In this document: in pieces, positions 26,896 to 34,563 of the stretch
Layout: each line of letters opens with the position of its first letter
Position numbering within the stretch: the first letter of the stretch is position 1
NCBI GenBank assembly: GCA_913055625.1
Contig: CAJXJW010000007.1
Coordinates: 62,001 to 126,000 of the forward strand
Direction of reading: 5' to 3'
Source: an uncultured Pseudomonadota bacterium
Lineage (GTDB): Bacteria > Pseudomonadota > Gammaproteobacteria > Steroidobacterales > Woeseiaceae
DNA length: 64,000 nucleotides
The notes under the pieces: model-generated
What the model was told of the DNA's origin: nothing
Databases searched by the model: none
The model's input: the letters and a program-made list of their open reading frames with translations, nothing else
Translations under genes and position numbers: made by a program

Positions 26896-26934
26896 TAAAG
26901 GTGTCGGCGTTAGAGGTGTCAGGTTTATTTTCTC
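26896..26934 (+). repeat. GGTGTC-type dispersed repeat, copy 1
   Basis: TTAAAGGTGTC, a short spacer, then AGAGGTGTC running into AGGTTTATTTTCTC. The same sequence occurs at 60553-60603 and, inverted, at 61676-61726. It sits just before the next small gene. Confidence 0.8.
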
Positions 26935-26961
26935 AACACGCCTTTGCCGCAGATGGGGGCT

Positions 26962-27456
26962 ATGCCCGAACGCAAACTAAGCAACTGGGTCGCGGTTGCG
27001 GAGATAATATCTGCAGCTGCAGTCGTAATTTCATTGCTCTATGTTGGCCTCGAGATACGTAGAACAACCCTGGAGTCAGATGCCGATATTCAGGCAGAAC
27101 TGCTTTCGTATACGCATCAAAGAAGGAACCTGGTGATTGAGAGCGGTGACCTCGCTTCGTTGCTGACGAGAGGTTACGCCGATCCCAACCAGTTGCCCCC
27201 TGACGAAGCACTCCGTTTCCAGAACTACAATGAGTTGCTCTATGTCGCGTGGGAACGCGCCTACATGACGAATGCGGCTGGCGTTTTTTCGGACGAACTG
27301 TTTGGTGCCTGGAACGAATGGTTTATCTCAATCGCGGAAAGTAACCCGGAGTTCGTTTGGCCCATGGTGCGAGATTCGCAGGGCTGGAGTCCGCCCTTTG
27401 TAGAGCACGTAAATCAATCACTAGGCTACCCGAGATCGGATTCGAGAGAAGACTGA
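26962..27456 (+). CDS. Hypothetical protein with N-terminal membrane helix
   Basis: About 164 residues. A single transmembrane helix near the start (AVAEIISAAAVVISLLYVGL) is followed by EIRR and a soluble helical domain of ~130 residues rich in acidic and aromatic residues. This NW..AEI.SA.AVV.SL.YV..EIR opening is common in uncharacterised proteins of marine gammaproteobacteria. ATG 26962 is preferred because GGGGGC precedes it; in-frame TTG 26944 and ATG 26953 are alternatives. Function unknown. GC content is lower than in the inositol locus, in keeping with an accessory patch. Confidence 0.6.
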   Translation: MPERKLSNWVAVAEIISAAAVVISLLYVGLEIRRTTLESDADIQAELLSYTHQRRNLVIESGDLASLLTRGYADPNQLPPDEALRFQNYNELLYVAWERAYMTNAAGVFSDELFGAWNEWFISIAESNPEFVWPMVRDSQGWSPPFVEHVNQSLGYPRSDSRED

Positions 27457-27461
27457 GCGGC

Positions 27462-27722
27462 ACTCAGGCCGATGCCTGTCCCCACTGCGGCTTGAGATAC
27501 GCGCAGCGCTGGAATGAAATCAGAGCTTCAAATGTATTTGGTTACCTATTCTGGATCGTAATCGCTTTTCTCGTGCTTGTTGTGCTATTGGCGCTTACCG
27601 GCCGGCAATGCCCGTTTCTGGCCGAGAGCGGCGAGGTTCCAGGTCGAGGCTCGAAAGGCAGCTTGAAGGAACTGGACTTAGTCCAATCCGCCACGTGGCG
27701 GATTTCCTCGAAACCACTTTAG
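27462..27722 (+). pseudogene. Possible remnant of a zinc-ribbon membrane protein
   Basis: The frame reads ADACPHCGLRYAQRW, a half zinc ribbon, then a clear transmembrane helix (FGYLFWIVIAFLVLVVLLAL) and RQCPF. There is no ATG, GTG or TTG between the end of the preceding gene's coding part and this stretch; the only in-frame start is a TTG at 27357 inside the preceding gene. The 3' end also runs into a palindromic repeat. I read it as a decayed or truncated gene, but a short expressed protein overlapping the upstream gene cannot be excluded. Confidence 0.3.
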
Positions 27723-27754
27723 GTTTCATGAATAGCATCCGCCACGTGGAGGAT
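27686..27754. repeat. Palindrome-doublet repeat, copy A
   Basis: The 18-bp perfect palindrome ATCCGCCACGTGGCGGAT (27686-27703) recurs with one change at 27737-27754. Between them lies TCGAAACC-ACTTTA-GGTTTC, itself a stem with 6-bp arms (27710-27727). A second element with the same central sequence but a different outer palindrome is at 28620-28706. There is no T-run, so a terminator is unlikely. Apart from this repeat, 27755-27870 shows no feature. Confidence 0.65.
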
Positions 27755-27872
27755 CAGTGACGGCTTCACTTCGCATAGCGGACAGTCGTTCCGCCTGATA
27801 TAAACTGTCAGCCTCTGACGCATACCGGCCTGTCGGGACTGTCGACGCTTCCACTTAGAATCAATAACTTAG

Positions 27873-27889
27873 CAATCATGCGATGATTG
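27873..27889. promoter_or_regulatory. Inverted repeat upstream of higBA
   Basis: CAATCAT-GCG-ATGATTG has perfect 7-bp arms and overlaps the -35 box of the higBA promoter by three bases. It may be a second antitoxin operator. Confidence 0.5.
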
Positions 27890-27916
27890 ACTAACTATAC
27901 GTCATTGACGTATAGT
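27887..27916 (+). promoter_or_regulatory. higBA promoter with embedded operator
   Basis: TTGACT and TATAGT with an 18-bp spacer. The inverted repeat ACTATACGTCA-T-TGACGTATAGT (27894-27916, 11-bp perfect arms) fills the spacer and includes the -10 box. This fits autorepression by the HigA antitoxin or the HigBA complex. Transcription should start about 27923, at the toxin's GTG. Confidence 0.7.
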
Positions 27917-27923
27917 CTTGATT

Positions 27924-28241
27924 GTGCGCCACCGCCTATTCATCGAGTCGCAGGTCTTTACCAAGTTCATTGGCGACTACTTAAACGACGACGAATACTC
28001 GGCGCTCCAGCACTACATGCTGGAACACCCGAAAGCAGGGCCTGTTATTCGAGGCTCTGGGGGTGTTCGCAAGCTTCGATGGAACTTGCGAGGCAAAGGC
28101 AAGAGCGGCGGTGTACGAGTGATTTATTACATTCCAGATGGTAATTCATTCTGGATGTTAACGATCTACGGCAAAGGTGATGTGGACAATATTCCAGGGC
28201 CGATGCTAAAGAAGATCAAAGAGGCGATGAACGATGGCTAA
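27924..28241 (+). CDS. higB: Type II toxin, HigB/RelE family
   Basis: A ~105-residue ribosome-dependent mRNA interferase-like toxin. FIESQVFTKFIGDYLNDDEY, GSGGVRKLRW and GVRVIYYI are the core of the RelE/HigB-type family with basic catalytic residues at KLRW..GKGKSGGVRVIYY. The GTG start at 27924 lies seven bases after the -10 box, with no Shine-Dalgarno sequence, so translation may be leaderless; TTG 27918 is an alternative. The 3' end overlaps the antitoxin gene by eight bases. Toxin-first order is typical of higBA. The codon use is more AT-rich than the surrounding genome, which suggests transfer. Confidence 0.85.
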   Translation: MRHRLFIESQVFTKFIGDYLNDDEYSALQHYMLEHPKAGPVIRGSGGVRKLRWNLRGKGKSGGVRVIYYIPDGNSFWMLTIYGKGDVDNIPGPMLKKIKEAMNDG

Positions 28242-28515
28242 ACGTGATATCGGTCAAGAGATTCTAGACTCGATCAATGAGATTAAGGCTGGCGATGTTG
28301 GTCGTGTACATGTGTACATAACCGCAGATCAGATCAAAGCTGTGCGCGAAAAAGTTGGCGTATCGCAGAGTTCATTTGCTGCGATGTTGAACGTATCAAC
28401 GCGCACCCTTCAAGAGTGGGAGCAAGGAAGACGTCAGCCAAACGGGCCGGCTCGTTCATTACTTGCGATTGCCGCTAAGCGACCCGAAGTCATGCAGGAA
28501 GTGTTTGCTGCTTAG
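28234..28515 (+). CDS. higA: Antitoxin, HigA-like XRE/HTH protein
   Basis: A 93-residue antitoxin and repressor. The C-terminal HTH (~37-80) reads IKAVREKVGVSQSSFAAML followed by VSTRTLQEWEQGRRQPNGPA, the form usual in HigA antitoxins of the toxin-first modules. The N-terminal ~30 residues should neutralise the toxin. ATG 28234 overlaps the toxin gene by eight bases, and GAGGCGATGAACG supplies a ribosome binding site inside it. The promoter palindromes upstream are its likely operators. Confidence 0.88.
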   Translation: MAKRDIGQEILDSINEIKAGDVGRVHVYITADQIKAVREKVGVSQSSFAAMLNVSTRTLQEWEQGRRQPNGPARSLLAIAAKRPEVMQEVFAA

Positions 28516-28619
28516 AGGAACTCAAAGGTCGATCGGCTGGATTTGGCCGAATCCCGCCTCCCGTGGCTGCCTGAAAGTAGTCGCTGGAGTGTCCGCTACG
28601 GGCGATGAGCGGAAACCCC

Positions 28620-28706
28620 ACGTTACCGCGGAAACGTTTCTCGAAACGACTTTAGGTTTATTGTCTAAGTTGAGCGGTAGCTGTCTGGACGTTACCGCGG
28701 AAACGT
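28620..28706. repeat. Palindrome-doublet repeat, copy B
   Basis: Two identical copies of the near-palindrome ACGTTACCGCGGAAACGT (28620-28637 and 28689-28706) flank TTCTCGAAACGACTTTAGG followed by TTTATTG. The central part matches copy A at 27704-27726, but the outer palindrome is unrelated to that of copy A. It lies in the 300-base gap between higA and the SDR gene (28516-28815), which otherwise shows no gene or clear promoter. Confidence 0.65.
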
Positions 28707-28815
28707 CGAGAGCACGGGTCGGCTTGTGCCACGTACGGGCCGCAAATCGACGTTCATTCCGGCGACGGATTCCGACAGAATTGGCCGCGGACTCTACGGA
28801 TGAAAGGACGGCATC

Positions 28816-29564
28816 GTGCGTGATTCTCGAGTGGCTATCGTTACCGGCGCAGGCAGGGGCATCGGTGCGGCTACGGCAAGGCTGTTGGGTAACGCGGGCT
28901 ATGCCGTCTGCGTGAACTACCGTTCGGACGCGGCGTCTGCCGACAAGGTCGTCGAGGAGCTCAAAGGGGCCGGTGCGAAGGCCATTGCGGTCAAGGCGGA
29001 CGTCAGCCACGAAGAGGACGTCGTTCGGATGTTCGAGGCCGTCGATCGGGAGCTCGGCACGCCGAGTGCACTGGTCAACAATGCCGGCATCCTGATTCAG
29101 CAGATGCGAGTCGCGGACATGGACGCGGCGCGCATCAATGCGACCCTGACGACAAACGTCACCGGCACGCTGCTTTGCTGCCGCGAGGCCGTGCGCCGGA
29201 TGTCGACACAGCATGGCGGGCCGGGCGGCTCTATCGTGAACGTTTCGTCCGTGGCCGCGCGCACCGGTTCACCGGGCGAGTACGTCGACTACGCGGCGTC
29301 AAAAGGAGCGGTCGATACGCTGACCCGTGGCCTGGCCGTGGAGGTCGCCGGCGAAGGTATCCGCGTGAACGGTGTGCGGCCCGGGTTCATCTATACCGAC
29401 ATGCACGCGAGCGGCGGCGAGCCCGGCCGCGTGGACCGGCTGGCCGCATCGATACCCATGAAGCGCGGTGGGACGGCGGAGGAGATCGCGCAGTCCATTG
29501 CCTGGCTGCTGTCCGACGAGGCTTCCTACGTCACCGGGGCTTTCATCGATGCCGCCGGCGGCCG

Positions 29565-29568
<4 letters not shown>
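28816..29568 (+). CDS. SDR family oxidoreductase
   Basis: A 250-residue classical short-chain dehydrogenase. It has the cofactor motif TGAGRGIG (~10-17), NNAG (~88-91), the catalytic Ser of VNVSSVAA and the YxxxK of YVDYAASKGA, and ends with FIDAAGGR. NAD(P)(H)-dependent oxidation or reduction of an alcohol or ketone; the nearest named groups are glucose 1-dehydrogenase and FabG-like proteins. The start is GTG, with a GAAAGGA sequence nine bases before it. The 3' end overlaps that of aguB (opposite strand) by four bases. High GC resumes here after the accessory patch. Substrate unknown. Confidence 0.85.
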
Positions 29569-30485
<917 letters not shown>

Positions 30486-30489
30486 CGGT

Positions 30490-32445
30490 CTACTCCTTGC
30501 GCTCGGTCGTCGTGTCGTAATACGTCTGCGTGTCGAAGAATGCCATGTACTGGTCGAGAATCTGCATCGCGCGCTTCGGCCGCACGGCGCCGCTGTCGAT
30601 CTTCTCCTTGATCAGGTCCTGCATGCGCCGCCGGAGGTCGTTCGGGAAGTACTGCACCTGAGCGAGCATGTCGTGCACCGCGCTGCCCGGGATCGACTTT
30701 TCCAGCCAGAAGTTGTTCTCTTCCTCGGCGTCACCGTACACGTGCACTTCGCTGACACGGCCGAACAGGTTGTGCGCGTCGCCCATGATGTCCTGGTAGG
30801 CGCCCATCAGGAACACGCCGAGGTAGTATGGCTCGCCGTCGTTCAGCGGATGAAGCTCAAGAAAGCTGTTGTCTTCGTTCGCGGATACGTACTGGCCCAC
30901 CTTGCCGTCCGAGTCGCAGGTCAGGTCGACGAGCATCGTGCGCCGCGTCGGGCGCTCGTCGAGGCGCGCGAGCGGCATGATCGGGAACGGCTGGTCGATG
31001 GCCCAATGGTCGAGCATCGACTGGAATACCGAAAAATTGCAGAGGTACTGGTCGACGAGCAGTTCCTCGAGCTTCTGCATCTGTACCGGCGGCGGTTCGG
31101 GCTCCATCTCGCGCAGGCGGGCGAGGGCCGCGGAACAGGCGCTCCAGTACAGGCGCTCGACCTGTGCGTTGTCTGCCAGCGACAGGAAGCCCATGCCGAA
31201 CAGCGTCGACGCTTCCTGGTGCGCGACCTCGATGTCGTGGTAGGCCTCGACGATGCCGGCGACGCCGTCGTTCAAGGCTTCGTCGCCGCGCAGCCATTCG
31301 AGCGTGGCGTGCAGCGCGCCGACGAGCCGGTGCGCGTCGGCCGGCGGCGCGTAGTCGTCGCCCGCGCGGTCCTTGCGAAATGCACCGAGCGTTTCGACGA
31401 CCAGGATAGAGTGATGCGCGGTCATCGCACGGCCGCTCTCGGAGACGAGGATCGGCGGCGGCACGTCGCGCTCGTCGCAGACTTCCTGCACGGCCGAGAC
31501 GATCGTGTTCGCGTATTCCTGCAGGCCGTAGTTGATGCTGCCGTCCTCGAAGCTGCCGGTGTAGTTGACGCCGACGCCGCCACCGACGTCGAGGTAGCGG
31601 ACGTTCACGCCGCGGCCGACGAGCTCCGCGTAGATCTGCGACATCTCCTTCGCGGCCGCGCGCAGCTGCTGGATCTCGGTGATCTGGCTGCCGAGGTGGA
31701 AGTGCAGCAGCACGAAAGCGTCCTTCGCGTCGTCCGCGTCGAGCCGGTCGACGATGTCGATCAATTCCGGCAGCGAGATGCCGAACTTCGAGCGGTAGCC
31801 GCCGGACGCTGCCCACTTGCCGGCGCCGGTCGTTCGCAGCCGCACGCGCACGCCGAACTGCGACGTGACCGACTCCCGTCTTGCAATGGCCATGAGCTGC
31901 TCGAACTCGACGTACTTTTCCATCACCGGGATGACGTTCTTGCCGAGCGTCTGCGCCGCGACGATCAGCGACAGCATCTGCGGGTCCTTGACGCCGTTGC
32001 AGACGAGCAGCCCGTCGTCGTCCGCGAGGTGCGGAATCGTTGCGACCAGCTCGGCCTTCGAGCCGCACTCGAGGCCCAGCCCGTACGGCTTGCCCGCGGC
32101 GATGACTTCCTCGAGGACCTCGTGGAGCTGGTTCACTTTGACCGGGTACACGCCTCGGTAGACGTTCCGGTAGTCGACGTTCTCGATCGCCTCGGCGAAC
32201 GCGCGGTTCAGCCGTTTCACGCGCGCGTGCAGGATGTCCTGGAAGCGCAGCAGCAGCGGGAAGCGAATGCCGCGCGCGCGCGTCTCCTCCAGCACGTCCA
32301 TGATGTCGATCGTGAGCGCGTCGCCGTCGATCGGCCGAACGACGACGTGCCCGGCCTCGTTGACGTCGAAGAACCCGTCGCTCCAGCCGTCGACGCGGTA
32401 CAGTGCCGCCGCATCCTCGACGGACCAGCTTTCGGTCATGCTCAT
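30490..32445 (-). CDS. speA: Biosynthetic arginine decarboxylase
   Basis: A 651-residue PLP enzyme (alanine-racemase-like fold III plus beta-barrel) that converts arginine to agmatine. YRGVYPVKVNQ carries the PLP-binding Lys; GLECGSKAEL, LDVGGGVGVNYTGSFEDGSINYGL and the C-terminal Cys-containing region fit SpeA, as do length and the insertions. ATG 32445 is used; a second ATG two codons later is possible. It lies in one transcript with aguA, the deoxyhypusine-synthase-like gene and aguB, so agmatine formed here is used at once by AguA and AguB. Confidence 0.95.
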   Translation of the reverse strand: MSMTESWSVEDAAALYRVDGWSDGFFDVNEAGHVVVRPIDGDALTIDIMDVLEETRARGIRFPLLLRFQDILHARVKRLNRAFAEAIENVDYRNVYRGVYPVKVNQLHEVLEEVIAAGKPYGLGLECGSKAELVATIPHLADDDGLLVCNGVKDPQMLSLIVAAQTLGKNVIPVMEKYVEFEQLMAIARRESVTSQFGVRVRLRTTGAGKWAASGGYRSKFGISLPELIDIVDRLDADDAKDAFVLLHFHLGSQITEIQQLRAAAKEMSQIYAELVGRGVNVRYLDVGGGVGVNYTGSFEDGSINYGLQEYANTIVSAVQEVCDERDVPPPILVSESGRAMTAHHSILVVETLGAFRKDRAGDDYAPPADAHRLVGALHATLEWLRGDEALNDGVAGIVEAYHDIEVAHQEASTLFGMGFLSLADNAQVERLYWSACSAALARLREMEPEPPPVQMQKLEELLVDQYLCNFSVFQSMLDHWAIDQPFPIMPLARLDERPTRRTMLVDLTCDSDGKVGQYVSANEDNSFLELHPLNDGEPYYLGVFLMGAYQDIMGDAHNLFGRVSEVHVYGDAEEENNFWLEKSIPGSAVHDMLAQVQYFPNDLRRRMQDLIKEKIDSGAVRPKRAMQILDQYMAFFDTQTYYDTTTERKE

Positions 32446-32458
32446 CCGCGCTGCCCGA

Positions 32459-33430
<972 letters not shown>

Positions 33431-33452
33431 TGAGGGTCTCCGGAAATCTTTC

Positions 33453-34517
33453 TCATTTGAACACGGGTACCTGCTGGCTCAGGCAGTGAAACGTGCCGAG
33501 GCCGAGCACGAGGTCCGTGCAGTCGATGGCGACGACGTTGCGGCCCGGGAACGCGGCCGCCAGGACCTGCCGCGCGGGCTCGTCGCCGGGGTCATTGAAT
33601 GCCGGCATGATGACGGTTTTGTTGCCGATGTAGAAGTTCGCGTAGCTCGCGGGCAGGCGATCGCCCTCGAATTCCACCGGGCCCGGCATCTGGATTTCGA
33701 GCACCTCGAGCGGCCGGCCGTCGGCGAGCCGGACCGCGTCGAGGCGCTCGCGGTTCTCGGCCAGCATGGCGTGGTTCTCGTCGGCCGTGTTGCGTTCGAC
33801 GACCGTGACCACGCGGTCCTCGGCGACGAAGCGCGTCAGGTCGTCCACGTGGCCGTCCGTGTCGTCGCCGACGATGCCGTCGCCGAGCCAGATGATCTGC
33901 GAGACGCCGAGCGTGTCGCGCAAGGCCTGTTCGATGTCATCTCGCGACAGCGCCGGGTTGCGGTTCGGGTTCAGCAGGCATTGCTCGGTCGTCAGCAGCG
34001 CGCCGGCGCCGTTCACGTCGATCGACCCGCCTTCCAGCACCAGGTCGATCGTCTCGCAGGGCACGCCGAGCGCCGCCGCCATCTGCGGCGGGATCACGTT
34101 GTCGAGGTCCCACGGCGGGTATTTCCCGCCCCAGGCGTTGAAGCCGAAATCGAGCGCGAGGCCCTCGGGGCCGTCGTCGCCGTCGCGCGTGACGAAGATC
34201 GCGCCGTGGTCGCGGCACCAGGCATCGTTCGTCCGGAACCGGTGGAAGCGGACGTTCGCCGCGTTCGCCTTGCCCTCGAGCAGCCCGGCGACATGCCGCT
34301 CGTGTGCCTCGTCCAGCACGTTGATGCGCACGAGTTCGCCGGCCGCGAGCGCGGCGACGAAACGCACCATGACGGGCTCGACCGGTTCGAACTTGCCGGG
34401 CCAGCTGTCGCGCTTGTGCGGCCACGACAGCCAGGTCGCCTGGTGCGGCGACCATTCTGCGGGCATCGAGTATCCGCGGCCGGCGGGTGAGCCGGCGTGC
34501 TTAGGTTTGTGAGGCAT
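33453..34517 (-). CDS. aguA: Agmatine deiminase
   Basis: A 354-residue guanidino-modifying enzyme that turns agmatine into N-carbamoylputrescine and ammonia. MPAEWSPHQATWLSWP opens the domain; the catalytic residues appear as EGGSIDVNG, GDDTDGHVDD (His) and GLGTFHCLSQQVP with the nucleophilic Cys near residue 345. It is the first gene of the four-gene polyamine set. The upstream gene on the same strand is the GH31 glycosidase, 46 bases away, with a small hairpin just ahead of this start, so its own promoter is not obvious. No Shine-Dalgarno sequence precedes ATG 34517; ATG 34466 is an alternative. Confidence 0.93.
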   Translation of the reverse strand: MPHKPKHAGSPAGRGYSMPAEWSPHQATWLSWPHKRDSWPGKFEPVEPVMVRFVAALAAGELVRINVLDEAHERHVAGLLEGKANAANVRFHRFRTNDAWCRDHGAIFVTRDGDDGPEGLALDFGFNAWGGKYPPWDLDNVIPPQMAAALGVPCETIDLVLEGGSIDVNGAGALLTTEQCLLNPNRNPALSRDDIEQALRDTLGVSQIIWLGDGIVGDDTDGHVDDLTRFVAEDRVVTVVERNTADENHAMLAENRERLDAVRLADGRPLEVLEIQMPGPVEFEGDRLPASYANFYIGNKTVIMPAFNDPGDEPARQVLAAAFPGRNVVAIDCTDLVLGLGTFHCLSQQVPVFK

Positions 34518-34534
34518 GCCCGTATTCTACGGGC
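34518..34534. promoter_or_regulatory. Inverted repeat at the aguA start
   Basis: GCCCGTA-TTC-TACGGGC has perfect 7-bp arms and abuts the aguA start codon, covering the place where a ribosome binding site should be. It could be an operator, a weak terminator for the GH31 gene or a translational control hairpin. Confidence 0.4.
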
Positions 34535-34563
34535 GCAGACGCACTGCTGCGCAAGCAATAAGG

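Noticed and set aside
27686-27703. Intrinsic terminator at the first palindrome
   Set aside because: The stem is strong but no T-run follows in either direction, and the palindrome is duplicated 51 bases on.
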